64,000 nt of DNA, taken from positions 186,001 to 250,000 of the forward strand of contig NZ_JAHBBK010000002.1 of the NCBI RefSeq assembly GCF_018390515.1. The letters run 5' to 3'. The position numbers and the translations under genes were made by a program. Origin of the DNA: Mucilaginibacter sp. Bleaf8. Lineage in GTDB: Bacteria; Bacteroidota; Bacteroidia; Sphingobacteriales; Sphingobacteriaceae. A model generated the notes under the pieces. It saw only the letters and a program-made list of their open reading frames with translations, was not told where the DNA came from and ran no database searches. Below, in pieces: positions 56,647-64,000 of this stretch (position 1 is the first letter of the stretch; the number at the start of each line of letters is the position of its first letter).

Positions 56647-56936
56647 GCAGAAGAAAGCGCCAATAAACAAGCAGGATTTGAGATGAAAGTAAAACCTATA
56701 TTAAATTGCCGGATCAAAAAGCTAAAGCGCTTTAGTATTTAATGAAATGATAAGGTTTTTTTAATGATATCATTCGTTAATCTAACATTAAGGCTGTTGC
56801 CAACGCTGCGCAAAGCTCTGACGGGATTAAACGCAGAGTATTAAATCGCTACCCGCATGTGCGCAAAGTGGTGATTTGTAGCGCACGGTATAATTAAGAT
56901 TTGAAACAGATAATTAAACACTAACCATTACACATA
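56647..56936. other. 290-bp region with two short palindromes before the SGNH gene
   Basis: CTAAAGCGCTTTAG (56722-56735) and AATGATATCATT (56763-56774) are perfect palindromes. The first resembles the TAAACCGGTTTA operators with GCGC in place of CCGG. No gene was seen. Confidence 0.5.
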
Positions 56937-58334
56937 ATGAAATCAAAATTCAAACGATTATTAGCGCTGGCTACCGGATTAGCTACTATGGCAACGGTTA
57001 ATGCACAGAACATCCCGGCATTTCGTGCCGGCGAACGGGTTGCTTTTTTAGGGAACAGCATTACCGATGGCGGGCATTACCATTCGTATATCTGGCTATA
57101 CTACATGACCCGTTTTCCAGGTATGCGCATCACTTGCTACAACGTTGGGGTGGGAGGCGATAATGTGAAACAGATGCACGATCGTTTTGAGAACGAAGTG
57201 GTTGCTAAAAGCCCAACGATTATGACGCTTACCTGGGGAATGAACGATTCGGGATACTTTGAATGGTTCGGGAAAGATGCCGATCATTACGCCGTATGGG
57301 CTGTCGATTCGGCCAAAGCGCGTTATGGCAGATTGGATAAGGATTTAAAGCGGCACCCCGAAATAAAGAAAATATTCATCCTCGGCTCGCCCTATGATGC
57401 CACTACCAAAAGCAACAAGCAAAACTACTATCCGGGCAAAATAGCCGCTTTTCAACAGCTGATCGATTTTCAGAAAAATACCGCCCAAACCAACGGCTGG
57501 TCATATGTGGATTTTGATCATCCCATGATGGGCATTAACAAACAGTGGCAAACGAAAGACTCGCTGTTTAGCTTAACGCCTAATGATCGTATTCATCCTG
57601 ATAATGACGGCCACATGGTAATGGCCTACCTGTTTTTAAAAGCACAAGGTTTTGCCGGCAAACCTGTAGCCAATTTTAGTGTAAATGCGTCATCAGGAAA
57701 AGTCATCAAAGCCGAGAATTGTACCATCAGCAAAGTTGCAACCACTAATAACGGCGTTCGTTTTGATTACCTGGCCGGGGCTTTGCCTTATCCGTTGGAT
57801 ACTGTGCCACGTGGCCCTTTTCAGCGTAAAACTCAGGCAGAGGGGATGCGCTATGTGCCGTTTATGCAGGAGTTTAATAAAGAGCTGCTCACTATAAAAG
57901 GCTTAAAGCCGGGCAACTACAAGCTGTTGATGGATGGGCAGGACGTTAATGTGTGGAACGAAAAGCAGCTGGATGCAGGTGTAAACCTGGCCGAACAGGT
58001 TTATACACCCGAATATCAGCAGGCACTGGCCGTTATGCATCTGAATGAAGAGCGCTGGACTATTGAAAATAAAGCCAGAGGTTATTCTTTTGTTGAGTAC
58101 AATGTATTAAAGCCTAAAGGATTGCTATATGCCGATAATAAGGCTGCTATGGATGTTGTCGAGAATGAAGCCAAAACTAACCCATTTGTGCGCGGCAACC
58201 GGGATACTTACATCAAAGGGCAATATAAAGCTGTACGCGATGGATGGCAGCACGAACAGGATGCGCTTATTGATGCTGTTTATGCGGCCAATCAGCCAAA
58301 AGTGCATCGGGTGGAGTTAGTGCGTATGCCGTAA
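56937..58334 (+). CDS. SGNH/GDSL-family exported hydrolase
   Basis: 465 aa with a signal peptide (LATGLATMATVNAQ). The N-terminal 230 residues are an SGNH esterase fold: block I FLGNSITDGG (nucleophile S41), block II VGVGGDNV (Gly), block III WGMNDSG (Asn) and block V DRIHPDNDGH (D217, H220). The C-terminal half (about 240-465) looks like a separate beta/helical extension (YKLLMDGQDVNVWNEKQLDAG). Such enzymes often remove acetyl or other acyl groups from glycans, which would help the mannosidases. The substrate is unknown. Confidence 0.88.
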   Translation: MKSKFKRLLALATGLATMATVNAQNIPAFRAGERVAFLGNSITDGGHYHSYIWLYYMTRFPGMRITCYNVGVGGDNVKQMHDRFENEVVAKSPTIMTLTWGMNDSGYFEWFGKDADHYAVWAVDSAKARYGRLDKDLKRHPEIKKIFILGSPYDATTKSNKQNYYPGKIAAFQQLIDFQKNTAQTNGWSYVDFDHPMMGINKQWQTKDSLFSLTPNDRIHPDNDGHMVMAYLFLKAQGFAGKPVANFSVNASSGKVIKAENCTISKVATTNNGVRFDYLAGALPYPLDTVPRGPFQRKTQAEGMRYVPFMQEFNKELLTIKGLKPGNYKLLMDGQDVNVWNEKQLDAGVNLAEQVYTPEYQQALAVMHLNEERWTIENKARGYSFVEYNVLKPKGLLYADNKAAMDVVENEAKTNPFVRGNRDTYIKGQYKAVRDGWQHEQDALIDAVYAANQPKVHRVELVRMP

Positions 58335-58471
58335 GCACGGATGCAATGGCGTTACTTCGCTGTCTGCAAAAAACTTTATTTTTGATCCGGCAAATAACAC
58401 ATCGGCCAGCCTCGATGAGCATGCCGCATTACTTGTATAATTTATAACCTTCACAAAATAAGAACAGGTTT

Positions 58472-58512
58472 AAAATAAGAAAAGCGGTTTTTTAAGCCGC
58501 TTTTCTTATTTT
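58472..58512. terminator. Bidirectional terminator after the SGNH gene
   Basis: A perfect 16-bp stem (58472-58487 with 58497-58512) with A-rich and T-rich outer arms and a 9-nt loop, between converging genes. Confidence 0.85.
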
Positions 58513-58527
58513 AATAGTAGTTGTTAG

Positions 58528-59667
58528 TTATAGTCCCAAAACGGTGAAGGGAACTCTTACGCCCCTTGGGCGGTAGCTATCCGGATCAAACTGTCCGTTT
58601 ACACATTCGGGTACACAGGGTTTGTAAGTGTTGATGCAATAAGTCATCAAAAACTCACTGTTAGCTGTAAACTGCGGGTGAATTACAGGTGTGTAAAAGA
58701 ATGGTGTGTGCCCTTGGTTACGGTCGGGAATGTTATAAATTACCTGTTGAGATGTAAATGGTCCGGTTAAGTTGGTGCTTGTGCAGCCATAAATGGCCGT
58801 ACCCTGGTCGCATTGCAGGTTAAATTGCGTGCTAACCATCACCGCTTTATTATTAACCCAGCTCACGAATACGCCACTTGAAGGCGCACTGCCTATTATT
58901 GATGCCGAAGTAGCCGCGCTTACATAAGATGAGCCATTCCAAAAAGTCCATGAACCTGGATTGCTGGTAGGGAATCTGGCCACATAAATATTAACGGCTA
59001 CACTTGGTGATCCTTGTGGTTTATAGCCGTATACATAAACATAACCATCTGTACGCTTTATCATTCCTACGCCGAAGTTGATACCATTAAGTGCAGGTAA
59101 CGTAGTGTAAGTTACTGCATTTGTTGATAGGTCCAGTCGGCCAAGTATCTGACCTACGCCAGTAAATCCTAACCCGCCCGACGCTGCTGCTATTTCGTTA
59201 CAGTATACGTAAGCTGCGCCATTAATTTCTACGCCGGTAGTGGTCCAGTACCAGTGGCTGCTGTTCAGCGGCGTAAATAACGTAGGGCTGCCCAAGTAAG
59301 TAAGGGTTGGTGTATTGGCTGGGGCCCAGTTGTGGCTGGCGGGTTGCAGCAATGTGGTGTTGTGGTTGTTAAAAATACAGGGCAGCGTATTATTAGAAGT
59401 ATTTAGCTGGTTGTAAAACGAGTCGTTATTTAACCACACATCGCGCCCATCGGCCATGCGGATCGAAAAAGCGCCATCAAAGGCATTAGCGCCCGATGTT
59501 CGCTTAAAAAAGTTGGTTACTGTGTTGTCTTGATAGGCAGCAACTGCGGTAGTTTGCTTTTTTAATTCTGGATTTTCATCATTTGATGTACTGAGGCTTT
59601 TGTTTTTCTGACAGCCCAGCATCAGCAGCATTACAGCTGCTGCACTAATAAAAAGGTGTTTTTTCAT
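58528..59667 (-). CDS. Lipoprotein of unknown function, probably beta-propeller
   Basis: 379 aa lipoprotein (signal MKKHLFISAAAVMLLMLGC, lipid on Cys19). I do not recognise a firm family. Repeated segments of strand-rich sequence with spaced Trp/Tyr (SIRMADGRDVWLNNDSFYN, GVGMIKRTDGYVYVYGYKP, PGSWTFWNGSSY, FLMTYCINTY) recall five-bladed propellers such as DUF4185-like or GH43-like proteins. No catalytic set is evident. Four Cys residues lie near the C-terminal end. It has operator site D about 50 bp upstream and so is probably part of the same regulon as the divergent GH2 gene. Confidence 0.72.
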   Translation of the reverse strand: MKKHLFISAAAVMLLMLGCQKNKSLSTSNDENPELKKQTTAVAAYQDNTVTNFFKRTSGANAFDGAFSIRMADGRDVWLNNDSFYNQLNTSNNTLPCIFNNHNTTLLQPASHNWAPANTPTLTYLGSPTLFTPLNSSHWYWTTTGVEINGAAYVYCNEIAAASGGLGFTGVGQILGRLDLSTNAVTYTTLPALNGINFGVGMIKRTDGYVYVYGYKPQGSPSVAVNIYVARFPTSNPGSWTFWNGSSYVSAATSASIIGSAPSSGVFVSWVNNKAVMVSTQFNLQCDQGTAIYGCTSTNLTGPFTSQQVIYNIPDRNQGHTPFFYTPVIHPQFTANSEFLMTYCINTYKPCVPECVNGQFDPDSYRPRGVRVPFTVLGL

Positions 59668-59717
59668 AATAAAGGTTTGAATATTGGTTTATAAATAAAA
59701 GATACTATATAATAAAG

Positions 59718-59729
59718 TAAATCGGTTTA
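59718..59729 (-). promoter_or_regulatory. Operator site D
   Basis: TAAATCGGTTTA: the same palindrome as sites A and B with one substitution. It lies 51 bp upstream of the lipoprotein start; read on the minus strand it keeps the GCTAAACCG half seen at the other sites. Confidence 0.58.
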
Positions 59730-59928
59730 GCTAAAGAGTAAATCGAAAAATGGTATAAATGGTCTATCTAAGGCTATAACTGATGAAAACCGCGCAGTAA
59801 TTTTAAATTAAGAAGTATCTTCTAATAGATATGTAGAGAAAAGGGCTTCCTTATAATTGGTATACAGTAAATATCTTAACAATTATTTGTAATCAAAAAT
59901 ATAATTAAAAATTTTTGCTTGATTATAA

Positions 59929-59940
59929 TAAACCGATTTA
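59929..59940 (+). promoter_or_regulatory. Operator site E
   Basis: TAAACCGATTTA, one substitution from the perfect palindrome, 38 bp before the GH2 start. A TTG at 59915-59917 could be the -33 box, but the -7 box is unclear. Confidence 0.55.
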
Positions 59941-59977
59941 GCATAATTGCAAACTATCCAATTATATCTCTTCATCT

Positions 59978-62647
59978 ATGCTGTACAAATGGAAATTCTA
60001 TGTTTTTCTTGTAGCTGTTCTATGCACATCGCAGCAAACTCACGCGCAAAACCAGTCATATATTTTAAAATGGAAATTAGCGTCGCAAGATGAGGCCTTT
60101 GCCAACGCAGTAAAAGTTTCATCTCCCGGATTGAACACCAGTAACTGGATACCTGCTATTGTACCCGGAACAGTATTTCATGCTTATGTTGCCGCCGGCA
60201 AAGAACAAAACCCTGATTACGGCGATAATATTTATCGTGTAGATCAGGCAAAATATAACCGGCCATTTTGGTACCGCACCGAATTTACAACGCACCGCTT
60301 ACCGCACAGCAAAAGGCTATGGCTTAAATTTAATGGTGTCAACAAACGAGCGGAGATTTATATCAACGGCTATCACTTAGGCACCCTGAAAGGACTGATG
60401 CAGCGTGGTACATATGATATTACCGATAAATTGCTAATGGGTAAGCCTAACGCTGTAGCTGTATTAGTTATACCGCCACGCCATGACCCGGAGCATAATC
60501 ACCCCTTGGCCAATTGGGAAAGCCCTACTTACCTTAGCAGTGGCAGTTGGGACTGGATGCCCGCCGTACCTGGCTTAAACAGCGGTATTACCGATACGGT
60601 TATTCTAAGTACTACCGGCCCGATAAGCATAGAAGACTCTTATATACATACAGACTTGCCCAACCTTCATATAGCACGTCTTTCAGTAGATGTAAGGTTA
60701 AGCAATGCCGGCTCCAAACCGGTTAGCGGTATAATTAAAGTTGAGATCACCCCAGGTAATATAAATTTAATAAGTAAAAGAGTAACAATTGATGCAAAAA
60801 GCAGTCGGGTGATAAAGTTAACCCCGGCAGAATACCCGCAGCTAAAGGTGAAAGATCCAAAATTGTGGTGGCCTAATGGCTATGGCGGAAAAGCCGACGG
60901 TACGCAGCATTTGTATACTGCGAACATACAATTTGCCGTAAACGGCGCCGAAACTTCTGATGCAGTAACCAAACAATTTGGTATACGCAAAATTGCATCG
61001 GATACCACTACACTAAACGGGCCTATGCGCCTTTATATTAATGATGTTCCGGTGTTTGTAAAAGGCGGTAACTGGGGGATGTCAGACTATATGCTAAAAG
61101 TTAGAGGTAAGCATTATGATACCCGTATCAGGTTTCATAAAGAAATGAACTTTAACATCATCCGTAACTGGACAGGGGAGGTTACTGACGAAGCTTTTTA
61201 TCAGTATTGCGACAAATATGGCATTATGGTTTGGGACGATTTTTGGCTGAATAATCTGGGCGGGATAGATAGCTTGGATATGTTCAGGGCGAATGCTATC
61301 GAAAAGGTAAAAAAGTTCCGTAATCATCCATCCGTTGTTATTTGGTGCGGCGCCAATGAAGGCGTACCTGAGGGGAACCCAGACGGCCGGCTCAGCAACG
61401 CTATCAAAACCGCCATTGCAGAAAATGAACAGGACACCCGCATATACCTTCCCCGTTCAAACGCCGGGGTAACCAATCCTAGCTTTTCTATTCATGGCGG
61501 CAGCAAAAACCTGTCGGGCAGCGGTATTTGGGGTAATGTCGATCCTAAAACTTATTTTACCGATCCGCATAACAGCTATTTGTTTTCGGCAGATAGCTAT
61601 GGGATGCGCAGTGAATTGGGTGCTGCTACCTTTGTAAATATCGAAAGCTTTAAAAGGTTTATGCCCAAAGATTATTGGGTGCCGCCAACTCCAGGCGCTG
61701 TAAATAGTAAAACTAATATGTGGGCGCGCCACTTCTTTAGCACCGATCCAGCCTTAGGCGGTGGCGCCGAGCCGGTACGCTATATCAATGATATCAACCA
61801 GCGTTATGGCAAAGCTACTTCTATTGAGGATTTTTGTCGCAAAGCGCAGTTGTTCAACGTTGAAACTACTAAAGCCATGTATGAAGCCTGGAATGACCAT
61901 ATGTGGAAAGATGCCTCGGGACTACTGATGTGGATGAGCCAGTCGGCCTATCCAACCATGATTTGGCAAACCTATGATTATTATTACGATTTAACCGGCG
62001 CTTATTTTGGCGTAAAAGCCGCCTGTGAGCCTATTCATATTCAATGGAATGCGGCAACCAACTCCATTAAAGTCATCAACAATAAAAATTATGCTATCAA
62101 TAGCGTTACTGCAAAGGCAGAGGTGTACGCCAGTAACGGCAAGATACTACCTGCATATACTTTAAAGAAAACGCTTAATGTAAACGCAACGGCTGTCAAA
62201 GAAGCATTTGTGGTTTTCAATGGTGAAGATAAAAAGCTGCCTCAATCGGGTGTTTGCTATTTGAAACTGAAGCTTTATAACAGAAGTGGAGCCTTGCTTT
62301 CCGAGAATTTTTACTGGATTGGCGGCACCTATCTTAATTATCAGGCATTAAACCAATTGCCGTCAGTCAACGGTAGCCTTCAGGTGAGCAATCCGGTAAT
62401 TAAAACGGCGACTAACGGTGTTGATAAGGTGCTCACTTATATAATCACCAACAACTCCAAACAAACAGCGGCTTTTGGTATCCGGGCGCAGTTGCTAAAC
62501 AGTAAAGGCGAACAGATACTGCCGGCAATATTTAACGATGGTTATTTTGCACTGATGCAAGGCGAAAAAAAGACCTTGCAGGTTGAAGTTAGTGCTAAAG
62601 CACTAAGCAGCGGGTATAAGCTGGCCCTAACACCATATAATATGTAA
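59978..62647 (+). CDS. GH2-family exo-beta-glycosidase (beta-mannosidase type)
   Basis: 889 aa exported enzyme (signal ending TSQQTHAQ). Architecture as in the paralogue at 37888-40608: galactose-binding domain (NWIPAIVPGTVFHAYV, RLWLKFNGVNKRAEIYING), Ig-like domain (DPKLWWPNGYGG), TIM barrel (VFVKGGNWGMSDYML, FNIIRNWTGE) and C-terminal beta domains. Likely acid/base E461 (WCGANEG) and nucleophile E546 (MRSELGAATF). The nucleophile neighbourhood differs from the paralogue (SELGA versus NPEYGT), so the two may prefer different aglycones. Operator site E precedes it, placing it in the third regulon. Confidence 0.88.
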   Translation: MLYKWKFYVFLVAVLCTSQQTHAQNQSYILKWKLASQDEAFANAVKVSSPGLNTSNWIPAIVPGTVFHAYVAAGKEQNPDYGDNIYRVDQAKYNRPFWYRTEFTTHRLPHSKRLWLKFNGVNKRAEIYINGYHLGTLKGLMQRGTYDITDKLLMGKPNAVAVLVIPPRHDPEHNHPLANWESPTYLSSGSWDWMPAVPGLNSGITDTVILSTTGPISIEDSYIHTDLPNLHIARLSVDVRLSNAGSKPVSGIIKVEITPGNINLISKRVTIDAKSSRVIKLTPAEYPQLKVKDPKLWWPNGYGGKADGTQHLYTANIQFAVNGAETSDAVTKQFGIRKIASDTTTLNGPMRLYINDVPVFVKGGNWGMSDYMLKVRGKHYDTRIRFHKEMNFNIIRNWTGEVTDEAFYQYCDKYGIMVWDDFWLNNLGGIDSLDMFRANAIEKVKKFRNHPSVVIWCGANEGVPEGNPDGRLSNAIKTAIAENEQDTRIYLPRSNAGVTNPSFSIHGGSKNLSGSGIWGNVDPKTYFTDPHNSYLFSADSYGMRSELGAATFVNIESFKRFMPKDYWVPPTPGAVNSKTNMWARHFFSTDPALGGGAEPVRYINDINQRYGKATSIEDFCRKAQLFNVETTKAMYEAWNDHMWKDASGLLMWMSQSAYPTMIWQTYDYYYDLTGAYFGVKAACEPIHIQWNAATNSIKVINNKNYAINSVTAKAEVYASNGKILPAYTLKKTLNVNATAVKEAFVVFNGEDKKLPQSGVCYLKLKLYNRSGALLSENFYWIGGTYLNYQALNQLPSVNGSLQVSNPVIKTATNGVDKVLTYIITNNSKQTAAFGIRAQLLNSKGEQILPAIFNDGYFALMQGEKKTLQVEVSAKALSSGYKLALTPYNM

Positions 62648-62714
62648 TGCAATCTATATTGCAGATAGGAGTCAGTTGTTAAAGCGTATCGTTAACAAAA
62701 ATTTGTTATACCAT

Positions 62715-62743
62715 TTGCTAAACCGGTTTTATTAATTATTTTG
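62715..62743 (+). promoter_or_regulatory. Promoter with operator site C, before the last GH92
   Basis: TTG (62715-62717), 19 nt, then TATTTTG (62737-62743; one T short of consensus). TAAACCGGTTTT (62719-62730) lies in the spacer, one base off the perfect palindrome, in the same position as at sites A and B. Confidence 0.6.
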
Positions 62744-62820
62744 CAATGCCAATCATCTGGGTAAAGCCTATTAGGCATTGTCTGTAAACAGGTTCTCTAA
62801 AATCATAGTCTAAAAACAAA

Positions 62821-64000
62821 ATGCGTTATCGCTCAGGTTTATTGCGTTTGCCTGTAATGGCAATACTTATGTTGCTTACGGCAATGCATGGGCAGGCTCA
62901 GCAACTGTCTGCTTATGTTAACCCGCTAATTGGGGCCAGCAGTAGTGCATCGGCAGCAGGTATATATCATGGTTTGGGCAAAACTTTTCCAGGGGCTACT
63001 ACGCCTTACGGAATGGTGCAGGTAAGCCCCAATACTATTACCGGTGGCGATAACGGCTCGGGTTACAGCTATGAGCATACCAGTATCGAGGGGTTTGCTT
63101 TTACCCAAATGAGCGGTATTGGCTGGTTTGGCGATTTGGGTAACTTTTTGGTGATGCCAACAAACGGCCCGCTTAAAACTTCGGCCGGTAAACTGGATGG
63201 TACTACGGATGGTTACAGGTCGGCTTATGATAAAAAAAGTGAAAAAGCATCGGCTGGTTATTACAGTGTGTTTCTTAACAAATATCACACTAAGGCCGAA
63301 ATGACAGCTGCACCGCATAGTGGCATGCTGCGCTTTACTTTTCCTGAAAATAAAGAATCGAGCATACAAATTGATTTGGCCCGTAGGGTAGGAGGTACCT
63401 CCACTTTGCAATACGTAAAGGTGCTGAATGAGCATACCATTGCCGGCTGGATGAAATGTACGCCCGACGGTGGTGGCTGGGGTAACGGCGATGGCAAAGC
63501 CAATTATACCATATACTTTTATGCCCAATTTAGCAAACCGCTAAAAAATTATGGCGTTTGGAGCGCTGATATACCGGATAGCTGGAGCCGTAAGCGCGAA
63601 GATATTGAAAGCGACCGCTATCAAACCCAGATTGCTAACGCAGCCATATTGAAAAATACAAAAGAAAAGCAAGGTAAGCACCTTGGCTTTTATACCACGT
63701 TTGCCACAACCAAAAATGAGACGGTCTTGATGAAGGTAGGTATCTCATTCGTAGATATGGCCGGTGCCCGGAAAAACTTGAATGCCGAAATTAAGGATTG
63801 GAATTTCGATGCCACTCGCCAGCGGGCGGTAGCCTTGTGGGATAAGGCATTAGCTAAAGTTAAAGTTCAGGGCGGTAATGCCGAGCAAAAGGCAGTATTC
63901 TATACGGCTATGTACCATAGCATGATCGATCCGCGGATTGTAAACGATGTGGACGGACGGTATACCGCTGGTGATGGTACTATTAAAACCAGTTCGGAAT
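62821..64000 (+). CDS. GH92-family alpha-mannosidase (3' end outside window)
   Basis: The frame from the ATG at 62821 is open to the window end (393 codons seen of an expected 750 or so). The signal peptide (LPVMAILMLLTAMHGQAQ) is followed by the GH92 beta-sandwich: LSAYVNPLIGASSSASAAG, KTFPGATTPYGMVQVSPN, GFAFTQMSGIGWFGDLGNF. The last visible stretch (AVFYTAMYHSMIDPRIVND) is the start of the catalytic barrel, so the active-site acid and aspartates lie outside the window. It is the third intact GH92 here and carries operator site C. Confidence 0.92.
   Translation, partial: MRYRSGLLRLPVMAILMLLTAMHGQAQQLSAYVNPLIGASSSASAAGIYHGLGKTFPGATTPYGMVQVSPNTITGGDNGSGYSYEHTSIEGFAFTQMSGIGWFGDLGNFLVMPTNGPLKTSAGKLDGTTDGYRSAYDKKSEKASAGYYSVFLNKYHTKAEMTAAPHSGMLRFTFPENKESSIQIDLARRVGGTSTLQYVKVLNEHTIAGWMKCTPDGGGWGNGDGKANYTIYFYAQFSKPLKNYGVWSADIPDSWSRKREDIESDRYQTQIANAAILKNTKEKQGKHLGFYTTFATTKNETVLMKVGISFVDMAGARKNLNAEIKDWNFDATRQRAVALWDKALAKVKVQGGNAEQKAVFYTAMYHSMIDPRIVNDVDGRYTAGDGTIKTSSE

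Larger units (their letters stand above)
59668..59977. other. 310-bp divergent region with operator sites D and E
   Basis: Very AT-rich spacer between the propeller-like lipoprotein and GH2. It carries one operator-like site near each gene (59718-59729 and 59929-59940). No other gene signal was seen. Confidence 0.55.

Noticed and set aside
62926..63528. 200-codon open frame antisense to the last GH92
   Set aside because: The plus strand encodes a clear GH92 with signal peptide across the same bases.
1..64000. CRISPR arrays, intact insertion sequences, rRNA genes, riboswitches
   Set aside because: I looked for short regularly spaced repeats, transposase genes, rRNA and known leader motifs and saw none that I could support.

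Overview
The window looks like a chromosome segment from a Bacteroidota bacterium of the Sphingobacteriaceae type (Mucilaginibacter/Pedobacter-like). Evidence for this is the SusC/SusD pairs, a FecR/ECF-sigma locus, hybrid-type two-component signalling, Bacteroidota promoters (TTG, 18-20 nt, then TAnnTTTG) and many exported glycoside hydrolases. I cannot name a species from sequence reading alone.

Region 1 (1-11.9 kb) is core-like. It holds the 3' part of gltB and all of gltD (glutamate synthase), a polyprenol-phosphate mannosyltransferase, a POT peptide transporter, a secreted protein of unknown function, a 7TM-HD phosphohydrolase and tRNA-Ser(GCU).

Region 2 (11.9-13.2 kb) has no intact gene. 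Just past the tRNA lies a decayed N-terminal fragment of a Bacteroidota tyrosine recombinase, which suggests that a mobile element once integrated at the tRNA. The accessory carbohydrate-use genes follow from here to the window end.

Region 3 (13.2-30.4 kb) is a polysaccharide-utilisation locus: SusC, SusD, GH105, an exported four-gene set (Gfo/Idh/MocA oxidoreductase, DUF6807, AP-endonuclease-type TIM barrel, DUF1080), a two-component system split over two overlapping genes, and a GH43 lipoprotein. GH105 and GH43 suggest a pectic (rhamnogalacturonan/arabinan-like) substrate. A 28-bp motif recurs before these units and is a candidate site for the response regulator.

Region 4 (30.5-45.9 kb) is a second locus, with SusD, an STN-bearing SusC, FecR and a divergent ECF sigma factor, followed by GH2, GH130, a TlpA-like thioredoxin and GH92. 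The enzymes point to mannosides (N-glycan or mannan).

Region 5 (46.1-48.8 kb) is a small redox island: an MDR-family oxidoreductase, a QorB/YtfG-like NmrA reductase and a divergent HxlR regulator with three evenly spaced operator-like repeats.

Region 6 (49.1-64 kb) is a third carbohydrate cluster: GH78, a GH92 fragment, GH92, GH130, a FucP-type sugar transporter, an SGNH hydrolase, an unknown propeller-like lipoprotein, GH2, and a GH92 cut by the window end. It has no SusC/SusD in view. It shares a palindromic operator, TAAACCGGTTTA, that looks like a LacI-family site; no LacI gene is visible. Thus three carbohydrate loci, with duplicated GH2, GH130 and GH92 enzymes, sit under three different control systems.
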